A stretch of 64,000 bases of DNA from Vibrio panuliri (GCF_009938205.1 NZ_AP019655.1:496001-560000), one strand, 5' to 3'; shown: positions 36,032-45,589, counted from the stretch's first letter. Notes: generated from the letters alone by a model not told the origin. Made by a program: numbers and translations.

Positions 36032-36601
36032 TTAGAACACGTAACCTACAGCGATAGAAGTTATGACCATATCTGTCCCGTCTACATCACCGAAAGCAAT
36101 CTTGCCGTCTACAGTCATATTGTTAGCAAACTTGTATCCAACAAACGGAGTGATAAGTGTTCCGTCAGTCTCATCAGAAGCACTAGCAGAACCAAAAGCA
36201 TTTGTTAAACTAGCATTCGCTTCAACAGTCACGAACGTTAAACCTAAGCCGCCTCTAACACCGTTAACTGCTTGATAACCTACATATGTAGTGAGCGCAT
36301 CAGCTTCTAGAGAAATACTAGCGGAAGCTCCTGGCGCGAAAGCACTTGCACTATCTTCAAAAAGACCTGGCGCGTAGTCGAAACCGACCAACAAGCCGTT
36401 TTCGAAAGTGTAGTTAGCGCCCAATGTAAAGTTGCTTTCAGTATCTGGACTATCAAAACCATCAACGTCAACAGCAGCATAGCCAAGCGTTAAGCCTAGG
36501 CCCTCATACCACTCTTTTGTATTTGTATTTGTATTTGTATCTGCAGCAAAAGAAGAAGTAGCTGCAAGAGTGATAGCAGCAGCTAAAGCGAATTTTTTCA
36601 T
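36032..36601 (-). CDS. outer-membrane beta-barrel-type protein
   Basis: The 189-residue precursor has a clear signal peptide (MKKFALAAAITLAATSSFAAD). The mature protein alternates beta strands such as GLGLTLGYAAVDVDG, NFTLGANYTFENGLLVGFDY and MVITSIAVGYVF, ending in Phe, as outer-membrane porin-like barrels do. A Thr-Asn repeat follows the cleavage site, encoded by a hexanucleotide tandem repeat. It lies inside the segment bracketed by the 58-bp direct repeats, so it may be acquired. No exact family assigned. Confidence 0.78.
   Translation of the reverse strand: MKKFALAAAITLAATSSFAADTNTNTNTKEWYEGLGLTLGYAAVDVDGFDSPDTESNFTLGANYTFENGLLVGFDYAPGLFEDSASAFAPGASASISLEADALTTYVGYQAVNGVRGGLGLTFVTVEANASLTNAFGSASASDETDGTLITPFVGYKFANNMTVDGKIAFGDVDGTDMVITSIAVGYVF
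36516..36539 (-). repeat. hexanucleotide tandem repeat in the beta-barrel gene
   Basis: Four full TTTGTA units (plus strand), read as alternating Thr-Asn codons just after the signal peptide. Unit changes keep the frame. Confidence 0.9.
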
Positions 36602-36778
36602 TGTTATTCTCAGTATTTATAGTCAAAAAATTGGGGGCGGATTAAAGCCATAATTGAAACGACACGCAAGATAAATTTACTTGTCAACACGACTATAAGT
36701 TTGATTTGTAATATAAGGAAGTTATAGGTAACTGTTGCAATCGGCTTTTCAATTTGGAGTTGAAGCCTTGCATCGTAT

Positions 36779-36836
36779 ATAAGATAAATATCTGATTGAT
36801 ATGAAAAAGGTCAAGCATTTGCTTGACCTTTTTTGC
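36779..36836 (+). repeat. 58-bp direct repeat, right copy
   Basis: Exact copy of 35755-35812, including the terminator hairpin. The 14 bases before it (36765-36778) also resemble the ppiC 3' end, with only C/T differences, so a decayed ppiC tail may be present. It now acts as terminator of lpxL on the minus strand. Confidence 0.95.
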
Positions 36837-36855
36837 ATCTGAACACCGCGTGATT

Positions 36856-37782
36856 CTAAACTGCGTATAAGCAGGCTTCACCGTCAGGGCGAGTTTTAAA
36901 GCGGCGGTGTAACCACATGTACTGACTCGGTTCTGCCATGATTGATGTTTCAATCGCCTTGTTGGTATAGGCGGCAGCAAGTGTTTCACACTCTCGCGGG
37001 TATTCATCCAAGCTAGGAAGAATCGTTAGGGTGTAGTGATTATCCCTGCCTCGAACCATAGTAAAGGGCACGATGACACAATCTGTCGCGTTGACCAGCA
37101 GGCTCGTACCTGTGGTTGTGCAGGCGTTTTCAACTGCGAACAGTGGCGCAAAAGTAGAGCGACGACGACCATAGTCATGATCCGGCGCGTACCAAACTCG
37201 TTTGCCCGTTTTCAGTGCGTGGATCATGCCTTTCACGTCACGGCGATCGATTAGAGTACGGTTTGAACGAGAGCGACCATGATACTGAAAGTAATCAAAG
37301 CAAGGGTTGGAGTTGGGACGATAAACGCCCATTCCCGATTTCTTAATACCAAATGCGCGCGCGCCAAGCTCCAAGTTCATCGAGTGAACGGCAAGCATTA
37401 GCACGCCCTTACCTTGTTTTTCGAAGGCTTCTAAGCGTTCCATACCAATGATGGTGACGTGTTTGTTTACCCGTTTGTCTGGCCAAAACCATGCCATAGC
37501 GGTTTCAAAAAGAGCGATACCTGTATTTTCAATATTTTGCTCAGTCAGCAACGACATCTGTGAGGCTTCCATTTCAGGGAAACAGAGCTCAAGATTACGT
37601 CGAATTGTGTTTGAGCGTTTTTTCATTCGCCCTAACACCAAGCGACCAATACGCTTTCCAAGTCCAATTTGAAGTTTTAACGGCAGCAAGCTCAGCGAAT
37701 ACATCAGCGCAATAAGGAGCAGTGTCCCCCAATAGTTCGGGAGGAGATATTGCCATTTAAAGACCGGAGCGATAGGTTTCAT
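36856..37782 (-). CDS. lpxL: lipid A lauroyl acyltransferase
   Basis: The 308-residue inner-membrane enzyme is close to E. coli LpxL (306). RRNLELCFPEM, FETAMAWFWPDKRV, the catalytic HxxxxE in VHSMNLELGARAFG, GVYRPNSNP, VWYAPDHDYG and PSQYMWLHRRFKTRP are all present. It adds a secondary acyl chain to Kdo2-lipid IVA. One N-terminal membrane segment (about 15-32). Confidence 0.92.
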   Translation of the reverse strand: MKPIAPVFKWQYLLPNYWGTLLLIALMYSLSLLPLKLQIGLGKRIGRLVLGRMKKRSNTIRRNLELCFPEMEASQMSLLTEQNIENTGIALFETAMAWFWPDKRVNKHVTIIGMERLEAFEKQGKGVLMLAVHSMNLELGARAFGIKKSGMGVYRPNSNPCFDYFQYHGRSRSNRTLIDRRDVKGMIHALKTGKRVWYAPDHDYGRRRSTFAPLFAVENACTTTGTSLLVNATDCVIVPFTMVRGRDNHYTLTILPSLDEYPRECETLAAAYTNKAIETSIMAEPSQYMWLHRRFKTRPDGEACLYAV

Positions 37783-38022
37783 TTGTTTACAATTCGTTTA
37801 AAAGGGCGCGCAGTCTATATCGAAGTTGTTACTATCACAAACTAAAATATTGATCTAATTCACACTAAAATTAATGTTATTGATTACTAATGAATTTTTG
37901 CGAGGGTCTGTCAAAGATTTATACAAAAATTGCATCTTTGTCTGCAAAAATGATAAAGACGACTGATTAATGAAGACATGAAAACTAGATCAAGAGCTGA
38001 TTTTAGTCTTCAGAGATGGTTG

Positions 38023-38046
38023 GGAGGCTGCGCGAGTTGAGCCTCC
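38023..38046. terminator. hairpin between the cytochrome and lpxL genes
   Basis: GGAGGCT / AGCCTCC, a 7-bp stem with a 10-base loop, 20 bases beyond the cytochrome stop on the minus strand. T-tract is weak on that strand, TTT on the other. Confidence 0.45.
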
Positions 38047-38066
38047 TTTGACTAAGCAATACAAAC

Positions 38067-38378
38067 CTAATCTTGCATTGCGTAAAACGCTGCGATGTCT
38101 TTTAAATCCTGATCGTTAAGTTGGCGCAGTTGAGCCGCCATCATTTGTGCCATAGGTGAGGTACGTTTGCCTTGCTGGTAATCTAGCATCGCTTGATAGA
38201 GATACGCGGCATTTTGTCCATTGAGGCTTGGGTAACGAGGGTTGGTCGCTTTGCCAGTTTGACCATGACAAAATACACAACTTGGCGATTTTACCTTACC
38301 AAGCTCGGCATCGCCAAAAGGTTTAGCTTGAACCAAAGGTGCTAAAGACAACAGACCAAGAATGAGCAATTTACGCAT
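38067..38378 (-). CDS. small periplasmic class I cytochrome c
   Basis: The 103-residue precursor has signal peptide MRKLLILGLLSLAPLVQAKP, a single haem-binding CVFCH, and the axial Met probably in SPMAQMM. Size and pattern match cytochrome c553/c4-like electron carriers. I start at the ATG ending at 38378, which gives a standard signal peptide; 28 extra codons upstream lack support. Confidence 0.85.
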   Translation of the reverse strand: MRKLLILGLLSLAPLVQAKPFGDAELGKVKSPSCVFCHGQTGKATNPRYPSLNGQNAAYLYQAMLDYQQGKRTSPMAQMMAAQLRQLNDQDLKDIAAFYAMQD

Positions 38379-38473
38379 AAAAATAACAGATATATTTGAA
38401 TTTAATAAGGCGGGAATAATAAAGCTTCCCGCAAGGGGAAGCTCAATAGTGCAAGGAGTCAATCGCTGTATTT

Positions 38474-39481
38474 TTAGACGTAATCAGCGATTTTTTGCAA
38501 GACCGTCTCGATGTCTTGTGCCGAGATGTCTTTGTGCGTAACAAATCTCATCGGATTTCCCGCGGTCGCGATGATGCCATCTTGCGCTAATTTGCCGACC
38601 AGACCCGAGACATCAATCGATTCATCGATCTTAGTGAACACGATATTGGTATGAATAAACTCAGGGTTGACGGAAAAACCAGGGATCTGACTTAGACCTT
38701 CGGCTAGTCGCTTAGCGTTAATATGATCTTGCTTAAGTTGAACGACTTGCTCTGTGAGGGCGAGTTTACCCGCCGCCGCAAGAATACCAGCTTGTCGCAT
38801 GCCACCGCCGACCATTTTTCTTAGGCGGCGCGCTTTGGCGATGTACTCTTTAGAGCCAAGTAGGAGTGAGCCTACTGGCGCACCAAGCCCCTTAGATAGA
38901 CACACTGTCATTGAGTCAAAATATTGAGCAATCTCTTTTACGTCGATGTCCAATGCAACCGCCGCGTTGTATACGCGAGCGCCATCAAGGTGCATAGCAA
39001 GTCCATTTTGGTTGACGAACTCACGCGCTTGAGCCAGATATTCTAGTGGCAGCACTTTACCGTTGATGGTGTTTTCTAAGCTCAATAAACGAGTACGAGC
39101 GAAGTGGATATCATTAGGTTTAATCGCTGCCTGAAGCTTATCAAATGGGAGCGTTCCGTCAGGATTATTTTCAATCGGTTGAGGTTGAATTGAACCTAAT
39201 ACAGCGGCACCGCCTGCTTCATAACGGTAGTTATGAGCTTGCTGACCACACAGATATTCGTCACCGCGTTCGCAGTGTGCCATTAATCCGAGTAAGTTGG
39301 CTTGAGTACCTGAAGTGGTGAACATTGCAGCCTCGAAACCGTGTCGCTCCGCAGCCCATTGTTCCAAATCGTTGACTGTTGGGTCATCCCCGTAAACATC
39401 GTCACCCACTACTGCTTCTGCCATCGCCTTACGCATGGCATCGGTCGGTTTTGTAACCGTATCAGAACGAAAATCCATCAT
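38474..39481 (-). CDS. ltaE: low-specificity L-threonine aldolase
   Basis: This 335-residue PLP enzyme begins MMDFRSDTVTKPTDAMRKAM and has GDDVYGDDPTVNDLE, TTSGTQANLLGLMAHC and HLDGARVYNAAVAL. The PLP lysine is in VCLSKGLGAPVGS. It splits threonine or allo-threonine to glycine and acetaldehyde. Confidence 0.94.
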   Translation of the reverse strand: MMDFRSDTVTKPTDAMRKAMAEAVVGDDVYGDDPTVNDLEQWAAERHGFEAAMFTTSGTQANLLGLMAHCERGDEYLCGQQAHNYRYEAGGAAVLGSIQPQPIENNPDGTLPFDKLQAAIKPNDIHFARTRLLSLENTINGKVLPLEYLAQAREFVNQNGLAMHLDGARVYNAAVALDIDVKEIAQYFDSMTVCLSKGLGAPVGSLLLGSKEYIAKARRLRKMVGGGMRQAGILAAAGKLALTEQVVQLKQDHINAKRLAEGLSQIPGFSVNPEFIHTNIVFTKIDESIDVSGLVGKLAQDGIIATAGNPMRFVTHKDISAQDIETVLQKIADYV

Positions 39482-39522
39482 TAATCCTACTGTAGTCCAT
39501 CGCCGAGATTATATTGAGCAAG

Positions 39523-40044
39523 TCAGATATAACCACACAACTTAGCTTTGCTTAGACAAGCCATGCTCTTGGCATCGCTTATGCTGCCATTAATGATCAT
39601 TTGCTCAATTTCGGCAAGAGATATGTGTAGCACTTCTATCACTTCGTCATCATCACAAGTATAGCGTGATGTTTTGCTTAAGCCTTTTGCGACAAACAGG
39701 TACTGAATCTCGTCGCAAAATCCAGCCAGAGGTGTGACTTGACCGAGTGGAATTATTTCGTTTGCACTGTAGCCAGTCTCTTCTTCGAGCTCTCTTGCGG
39801 CACAAACTTCAATTGGCTCGTCACTTTCCAACGTCCCTGCGGGTAGCTCAAGTAGCCATTTACGCAAAGAAGGGCGGTACTGATTGACGAAAACAATATT
39901 GCCATTGTCGTCGATGGGTAAGATCACAGCGGCGCCAGGGTGCGCAATTGTGGTGTGGGTAATTTGCTTACCATTGGGTAACTCAACGCGCTCTTCTACC
40001 AGTGAAATACGCTTCCACTGATGTATCACTTTTTTCTCTATCAC
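39523..40044 (-). CDS. Nudix hydrolase, ADP-ribose pyrophosphatase-like
   Basis: The 173-residue protein has a complete Nudix box, GTLESDEPIEVCAARELEEETGY, preceded by RKWLLELPAG, a feature of ADP-sugar pyrophosphatases of the NudF type. The substrate is inferred. It lies 41 bases upstream of ltaE on the same strand and may be co-transcribed. Confidence 0.85.
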   Translation of the reverse strand: MIEKKVIHQWKRISLVEERVELPNGKQITHTTIAHPGAAVILPIDDNGNIVFVNQYRPSLRKWLLELPAGTLESDEPIEVCAARELEEETGYSANEIIPLGQVTPLAGFCDEIQYLFVAKGLSKTSRYTCDDDEVIEVLHISLAEIEQMIINGSISDAKSMACLSKAKLCGYI

Positions 40045-40314
40045 AAAAGTTAACTACCATGCTTAGGGGCGGGAAATGCTAGCTACCTTAACCACTTATG
40101 GGTTGAAATAAAAGCACTATAAAACCAAGTGCACATAAAATGATTTATTGAACATTGATGCATATCACAAATATGAAAACATAGTTTTTAAGTGCGTCTG
40201 AAAATTTCTATCTGCTATAAAGGGTTGCTCTAACGTATAATTTCGCATATAACAAAATAGTAACAATGTATTAACTCATGTGTAAAATTATGAATTTTCC
40301 AGAGGAGCAAACCG

Positions 40315-41976
40315 TTGACGTTACTTTCCCAAGTGAATTATTCAAATAAAGCTTTGTTATCAGAGCGTATCAATAAACTAGCTAAAGCACTGTCAGACGG
40401 CGTCTATGAACGGGAGGATACAATAAGAATGTGCCTTCTTGCTGCTCTCGCAGGCGAAAGCGTATTTTTATTAGGCCCTCCCGGCATTGCAAAAAGCCTC
40501 ATCGCTAAACGCCTTATCCAAGCTTTCGACAACTCATCTTACTTTGAATATTTAATGACGCGATTTTCAACACCTGAAGAGGTGTTTGGTCCCTTAAGTA
40601 TCCAAGAGCTCAAGGACAACGGCCGTTATGTCCGTTTGACCGAAGGTTATCTACCTACAGCTCAAGTTGTGTTTTTAGACGAAATATGGAAAGCCGGCCC
40701 AGCAATTTTGAACACCTTGCTCACCGTTGTGAACGAAAAAACGTTTAAAAATGGCAGTGACATTGAGAAAGTGCCAATGCGTCTTCTTGTTTCGGCTTCG
40801 AACGAATTACCTGATGAAGATAGCGGCTTAGATGCACTGTATGACCGTATGCTTGTGCGTGTTTTCGTCAATAGAATTCAAGACAAACAGAATTTTAAAT
40901 CCATGCTGACGGTAGGCACAGAACAAGAAGCGAAAATTCCTGCTGGACTGGCCATTACCGATCAAGAGTACCACCTGTGGCAACAAGAGCTCGATAAACT
41001 CCCTCTCACCGATGATGTGTTCGAAAAGCTCTACCAACTAAAATCACTCCTAGAGCAAAAAGCCGAGCAAGCAGGCGTAGAGTTTGCCCAATCGGATATG
41101 TATGTCTCTGACCGACGTTGGAAAAAATCAGTAAAACTGCTCAAAGCAAGTGCCTATTTCAATGGACGAGATTCAATCAACCCTCTCGATTTAATCCTTT
41201 TGCAAGACTGTTTATGGAACAGTGCTGAATCTCGAGAAATTGTATGGCAAGTGATCAAAGAGTTTGCGCTGAAGTACGCCTTTGATCAGCAAGACGTTGA
41301 ACAACAAATCACGTTTTGCCGTGAAGAATTAGCCGACGTGCAAGATGAACTCGAAACGAAGTTTGCTATGTCGCTTTCGATGGAATCGACCACCGGACTG
41401 ATCAAGAAGAGTGTTCACCACTACAACCTCTCGGGCATCAAATCCTACCGAGTCGGGGCGGCGAGCGACTTGGTCAAACTGGTGCTACTGCAAAGTAACA
41501 TGTCGGTCTCAGAGTCAGAAAAAGGGGATAGCCGTTGGGTATACGTGCCAAAGAATGAGTTGGAACGGGTAATCAAAGAAGGCTGCGGCGATGTGTATGG
41601 TTATGTTAACCAAAACACGAATTTGTGTCGCTTACGCTTTGAGATGGACGCTGCAAATAATCTTGTAATAAAAGACATTGCTAATCGAGCTGTGCTGGTT
41701 TCAGTCGTCACGACACAAGGGCTTGATAGCGATGTGTATCAACAATGGTTAGAGAAAGCTGAGAATGCACTACGTCAACTTGAAGAAGCTGAACACCATT
41801 TACGTAAAGTGAAATCAAACTTTCATGGTGCACTGCCTCATGGGTTTATTAATCCAGAAATCCCTCGAGTGATGGAATCGAGTTTGCAGTCACTACAACA
41901 ACAACTAGAAACGACCAAAAGCGAGTGTGAACGGACCGTCTTTCGCTTCAAAAACCTTGATCAATTCTTTTCATAG
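40315..41976 (+). CDS. ravA: MoxR-type AAA+ ATPase RavA
   Basis: The 553-residue protein has an AAA+ module in the first 300 residues: Walker [15 protein letters not shown], Walker [13 protein letters not shown], sensor 1 [23 protein letters not shown]-terminal helical and LARA-like parts follow. E. coli RavA (498) works with ViaA and binds the lysine decarboxylase LdcI; the adjacent viaA gene supports the name. Translation starts at TTG after AGAGGAG, and no ATG is nearby. viaA starts three bases after the stop. Confidence 0.92.
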   Translation: MTLLSQVNYSNKALLSERINKLAKALSDGVYEREDTIRMCLLAALAGESVFLLGPPGIAKSLIAKRLIQAFDNSSYFEYLMTRFSTPEEVFGPLSIQELKDNGRYVRLTEGYLPTAQVVFLDEIWKAGPAILNTLLTVVNEKTFKNGSDIEKVPMRLLVSASNELPDEDSGLDALYDRMLVRVFVNRIQDKQNFKSMLTVGTEQEAKIPAGLAITDQEYHLWQQELDKLPLTDDVFEKLYQLKSLLEQKAEQAGVEFAQSDMYVSDRRWKKSVKLLKASAYFNGRDSINPLDLILLQDCLWNSAESREIVWQVIKEFALKYAFDQQDVEQQITFCREELADVQDELETKFAMSLSMESTTGLIKKSVHHYNLSGIKSYRVGAASDLVKLVLLQSNMSVSESEKGDSRWVYVPKNELERVIKEGCGDVYGYVNQNTNLCRLRFEMDAANNLVIKDIANRAVLVSVVTTQGLDSDVYQQWLEKAENALRQLEEAEHHLRKVKSNFHGALPHGFINPEIPRVMESSLQSLQQQLETTKSECERTVFRFKNLDQFFS

Positions 41977-41979
41977 GAG

Positions 41980-43431
41980 GTGACAATGTTAGGAGCAGAT
42001 GGTCTTAACCTTGCACTTATGATTGCAGATTCGGGAATGATTGACAGCGCGGTCAATGATTTGATGGCTCGTACTCAAGTAATGGTGATGGCGGAGAACC
42101 GAGGCATGAAAACCTCGGTAAAAAATCACCTGCTTAAGTGGCGTGGTAGCGTAAAAAAGCGCATTACCAAAGTATGTGAAACTGAACGTTTTCAACAAGA
42201 ACTCGCGTTATATCAAGAAGTGATTCATTGGGATGAAACTGAGTTTGTTGAAAAAATTCCTGCGGTGGTAAAACAGCTCGAATGGCATAGCGCATTCTAC
42301 ATTGAAGCACGCCGTCTGATTGAAAAGAACAAAGGGGTGCATAACCCAATGTTCCCGCACTATTTTTGTGACCAATGGTATAAGAGTCTATCGGATGCAA
42401 TTCGCCAAGCGCAGTTAACCGAGCTTAAAGCGAACAAAGAAAAAGTATTGAAAGATCTTTACCAGCGTATGGAAACCATGAAAAACATGGAAAAAGTGAC
42501 GCAGGAAGGGGATGAAAATAGTGTAGGTCGCTTATGGGATATGGCCTCCGCTAAGTTAACCAAGACCGATCTCTCTGTGATGAAGCGTCATGCGGAGTTC
42601 CTTAAAAAGAACAAAACCTTACAGGATATTGCTGAGCAACTGGGACGTATGGCTAACGAGGTGGACGATCCCGATTTAAATCGCACGCCTAATGAAGAGC
42701 TTCAAGTGGTTGAAGAAACCTCTGATGAGGCTACCGACGATATTGTCGGTGTTCATGAAGGCGATGATTTAAATAAACTGCTGCCTAATGAAACGATGTT
42801 TTTGGCGTACCCTGAACTTGAAGTTGTGTTTTACAAGCACTTAGTTGATAAGCGTTTGATGAACTATAAAACTCAGGGTAAATCTCGCACACTTCGAAAA
42901 GTCAGGGCGCAAAAGGCTGACCACAGCAAAGCAGAAGTCGAAAAAGGCCCATTTGTTGTCTGTATTGATGCTTCAGGGTCGATGAACGGCTTTCCTGAAC
43001 AGTGTGCCAAAGCAATGGCTTATGCATTAATGCAGATGGCACTAGCAGAAGATAGAGATTGCTATGTGATGCTGTTTTCTACTCAGGTCATCACCTATGA
43101 ACTGACAAAGCAAGATGGGCTTCGAGAGGCAAGTGACTTTCTAAGCTATAGCTTTCATGGGGGGACTGATCTTGGCCCAGTGTTGGCACAAACCGTTGAG
43201 ATCATGATGGGTGAGCGATATAAAAATGCCGATACGGTCGTGATTTCGGACTTTATCGCACCGTTACCTGTTGAAGAGATCCAACAGAAAGTACGCGATC
43301 TCAAAAAATGCTCCAACCGTTTTCATGCACTCTCGCTTTCTAAGTATGGTAATCCAGACTTGTTAGGAATGTTTGACCACAGTTGGGCTTACCATCCGAA
43401 CCTCGTTGGACGTTTGATGCGTAAATGGTAA
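41980..43431 (+). CDS. viaA: VWA domain protein ViaA
   Basis: The 483-residue protein has a helical N-terminal region and a C-terminal von Willebrand A domain (about 320-480) with the MIDAS motif VCIDASGSMNG and downstream SFHGGTDLGPVL. Partner of RavA. Ribosome site AGGAGG overlaps the ravA stop, which indicates coupling. Confidence 0.93.
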   Translation: MTMLGADGLNLALMIADSGMIDSAVNDLMARTQVMVMAENRGMKTSVKNHLLKWRGSVKKRITKVCETERFQQELALYQEVIHWDETEFVEKIPAVVKQLEWHSAFYIEARRLIEKNKGVHNPMFPHYFCDQWYKSLSDAIRQAQLTELKANKEKVLKDLYQRMETMKNMEKVTQEGDENSVGRLWDMASAKLTKTDLSVMKRHAEFLKKNKTLQDIAEQLGRMANEVDDPDLNRTPNEELQVVEETSDEATDDIVGVHEGDDLNKLLPNETMFLAYPELEVVFYKHLVDKRLMNYKTQGKSRTLRKVRAQKADHSKAEVEKGPFVVCIDASGSMNGFPEQCAKAMAYALMQMALAEDRDCYVMLFSTQVITYELTKQDGLREASDFLSYSFHGGTDLGPVLAQTVEIMMGERYKNADTVVISDFIAPLPVEEIQQKVRDLKKCSNRFHALSLSKYGNPDLLGMFDHSWAYHPNLVGRLMRKW

Positions 43432-43449
43432 GCCGCTTTTCACATGCTA

Positions 43450-43512
43450 CTCAGGCAACCTCAAGGTGCTTGGCTCAGCGAGTCTGAATTCTGCATCTTG
43501 AGGTGACTTGAG
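43450..43512. repeat. dispersed palindromic element, copy B
   Basis: CTCAGGCAACCTCAAGGTGC (43450-43469) and GCATCTTGAGGTGACTTGAG (43493-43512) are imperfect inverted copies. The element lies between convergent viaA and the EamA gene and could terminate both. Confidence 0.6.
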
Positions 43513-43516
43513 TCTA

Positions 43517-44404
43517 TTAGTCGGCCTGATGGCTTCGGGCAGACTTGATTGATTGGGTAAGTTGAGGCATCAGAGACATCAAAATCATACCGGCCATTAA
43601 CCCATATTGCCCCAAGGTATAACTCTCTCCAACCAGCACCACACCAAATACAATACCTGCAATTGGATTTGCAATGCCTCCGAAAGTGAACTCTACTACG
43701 CTCATACGCTGAAGTAGGAAAACATATAAGCCGTAGCCTAGTGCGGTGTTAAGCAGTGATAGCCATGCGATACCAGCAACATTGAACGCACTGACATGTT
43801 CAATCGCGTAAAGGTACTTACTAGGGTCAACTAAGGCGTGAATACAAGAGATAATCGCTAGGAACACACCACCTAAAATTAGCTGCCATGTCAGCACTTG
43901 CCACCAATGCATAGTGACGCCCAGTCGTTTGGTAATATCACTACCGATAATGATACAAAAGATTGCCGTCAACAGTGCCCCTAAGCCAATTGGGCTTAAG
44001 ACAAGTTGATTCGGGTCAAACAGCATCCACGCCAAAACAATCAACATCGCGCCACTTAACATCTGGACTTTGCTTGGCATACGGCGATACACAACACCAT
44101 GATATATCATCGCAAAGACCGGGACTGAGATCATTCCAACGCCCGATATCGCTGACGGCAAACTGAGCGCAACCACAAAGATAAGTGAGAAGAAGATACC
44201 GATATTGATTAAACCGAGAACTGCCAGTTGTCGCCACTGCTTCCCTTTTGGCCACATTGGTCTGAGCAGAAGTAGCAGTAATCCTGCAGGAAGGGCTCTC
44301 AACGCGCCAAGAAGGAGTGCGGGCCAGCCTTCGAGGGTAAACTGAGTCACAGCATAAGTGGTTCCCCAGAAAAAGGCGGGGATCATGGCATAGAAAATCG
44401 ACAT
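43517..44404 (-). CDS. EamA-family (DMT) transporter
   Basis: The 295-residue protein has ten hydrophobic helices arranged as two EamA repeats, e.g. MIPAFFWGTTYAVTQFTLEGWP in the first and WLSLLNTALGYGLYVFLLQRMS / GGIANPIAGIVFGVVLVGE in the second. Small-metabolite exporter; substrate unknown. It is divergent from a MarR gene, with palindromes between them, so MarR control is likely. Confidence 0.88.
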   Translation of the reverse strand: MSIFYAMIPAFFWGTTYAVTQFTLEGWPALLLGALRALPAGLLLLLLRPMWPKGKQWRQLAVLGLINIGIFFSLIFVVALSLPSAISGVGMISVPVFAMIYHGVVYRRMPSKVQMLSGAMLIVLAWMLFDPNQLVLSPIGLGALLTAIFCIIIGSDITKRLGVTMHWWQVLTWQLILGGVFLAIISCIHALVDPSKYLYAIEHVSAFNVAGIAWLSLLNTALGYGLYVFLLQRMSVVEFTFGGIANPIAGIVFGVVLVGESYTLGQYGLMAGMILMSLMPQLTQSIKSARSHQAD

Positions 44405-44409
44405 AAAAA

Positions 44410-44427
44410 TATCTTCACGTAAAGATA
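44410..44427. promoter_or_regulatory. MarR operator candidate, imperfect palindrome
   Basis: TATCTT-N6-AAGATA, six bases upstream of the EamA start. Same half-sites as the perfect palindrome at 44468-44485. Confidence 0.6.
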
Positions 44428-44467
44428 ACTCGTCACAAATTTACAAGCTGATTAGCTTTATGTAAAG

Positions 44468-44485
44468 TATCTTTATATAAAGATA
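44468..44485. promoter_or_regulatory. MarR operator candidate, perfect 18-bp palindrome
   Basis: TATCTTTATATAAAGATA reads the same on both strands. It is 17 bases before the MarR ATG, in the divergent EamA/MarR promoter region. Confidence 0.75.
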
Positions 44486-44502
44486 TATTGGATGCCCAAG
44501 CT

Positions 44503-44985
44503 ATGGACACTATCGATCGAGCACTTGGACAATGGCAAAATGTTCAACCCTCACTCAATACACAACCTCTGGCGATTATTGGCAGAGTGTTGCGCATCGC
44601 TAAGCATCTTGAGAATGAGATGGCGAGCTTGCATAAATCTTTTGGTTTGAAACCTGGCGAGTTTGATGTGCTAGTTTCTCTCTATCGCAGTGATGCCCCC
44701 CAAGGTCTCACTCCCAGTGAACTTATCAATGCAATGATATTGACGTCCGGAGCGATGACCAACCGACTTGATAAACTAGAAGCTAAGCACTTAATACAAC
44801 GAACGCATAACGAGACAGATCGAAGAAGTGTTAAGGTTAAGTTGACGCCGCAGGGAAAGCGTCTTATCAATGATATTCTTCCGCAGCATAGCGAGCTGCA
44901 AGAATCCTTGATCGCCAATATAGAGCCAAAGATGAGGAAAAACGTTGAACAGATGCTCGCTGAGTGGATGGGGCAATTTGAATAA
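44503..44985 (+). CDS. MarR-family regulator
   Basis: A winged-helix MarR protein of about 160 residues: KPGEFDVLVSLYRSD, LTPSELINAMILTSGAMTNRLDKLE (recognition helix) and HNETDRRSVKVKLTPQGKRLI (wing with the DRR motif). I use the ATG at 44503; a TTG at 44488 would place the start next to the operator and lacks a ribosome site. It probably represses itself and the divergent EamA gene; the inducer is unknown. Confidence 0.88.
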   Translation: MDTIDRALGQWQNVQPSLNTQPLAIIGRVLRIAKHLENEMASLHKSFGLKPGEFDVLVSLYRSDAPQGLTPSELINAMILTSGAMTNRLDKLEAKHLIQRTHNETDRRSVKVKLTPQGKRLINDILPQHSELQESLIANIEPKMRKNVEQMLAEWMGQFE

Positions 44986-44994
44986 GGGGTAGAG

Positions 44995-45351
44995 ATGACT
45001 AACAAAGAACTGACCGCATATCTTGATAAGTTTCGCGAAGCGCAAGCTGATTATCCGTTCGGACCTGATGCCTTAGTGTATAAAGTGAGAGGCAAAATGT
45101 TCGCCATATTGGCGCGTCGTGAGGGTAGAGACTATGTCACTCTCAAAGTAAAACCCGAAGACGGTGAAGTGCTAACATCTCAGTTTACTGATATTACCCC
45201 TGGTTATCACACTAACAAGCGACATTGGATCACGGTTTACTATCCAGGTGATGTGGAAGACACTCTTATCGAGGACCTTTGCACTCAGTCGTATGCTTTA
45301 GTAGTGAAGGGATTAAAAAAACTCGAACGTGTGGCATTGGGTTTTGAGTAG
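44995..45351 (+). CDS. MmcQ/YjbR family protein
   Basis: A 118-residue protein of the CyaY-like DNA-binding MmcQ/YjbR fold: PDALVYKVRGKMFAILARR, YVTLKVKPEDGEVL, TPGYHTNKRHWITVYYPGDV. It is 9 bases downstream of the MarR gene with its own GGGGTAGAG ribosome site, so the two form an operon. Function unknown. Confidence 0.85.
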   Translation: MTNKELTAYLDKFREAQADYPFGPDALVYKVRGKMFAILARREGRDYVTLKVKPEDGEVLTSQFTDITPGYHTNKRHWITVYYPGDVEDTLIEDLCTQSYALVVKGLKKLERVALGFE

Positions 45352-45441
45352 TGGCGGATTGAGAAAAATTGAGCAATTAGATCAAAGACTCGCCCATCTG
45401 CGCTAAATATCAGCAAACAAACTCAGTTTCGATAAATTTGT

Positions 45442-45469
45442 TTGACTCCAGTGGGAGAATCCGTAAAGT
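45442..45469 (+). promoter_or_regulatory. promoter of the first tRNA cluster
   Basis: TTGACT, 16-base spacer, TAAAGT. The layout is the same as that of the second tRNA promoter at 50934. Confidence 0.65.
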
Positions 45470-45511
45470 GTGCAGCGAACGCAGCGGTGGGTAACTTAAG
45501 CGTTTCAAAAT

Positions 45512-45585
45512 GGCGCCTTGGCAGAGTGGCTATGCAGCGGATTGCAAATCCGTGGACCTCGGTTCGACTCCGGGAGGCGCCTCCA
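45512..45585 (+). tRNA. tRNA-Cys (GCA), first copy
   Basis: A 74-base cloverleaf: acceptor GGCGCC/GGCGCC, anticodon loop with GCA in GGATTGCAAATCC, T-arm GGTTCGACTCC, encoded CCA. Confidence 0.96.
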
Positions 45586-45589
45586 TTTT

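Noticed and set aside
35755..36836. Integron gene cassette or superintegron piece
   Set aside because: A beta-barrel gene and a GNAT relic recall cassettes, but no attC/VCR core sites or integrase were seen; the flanking repeats are the ppiC terminator instead.
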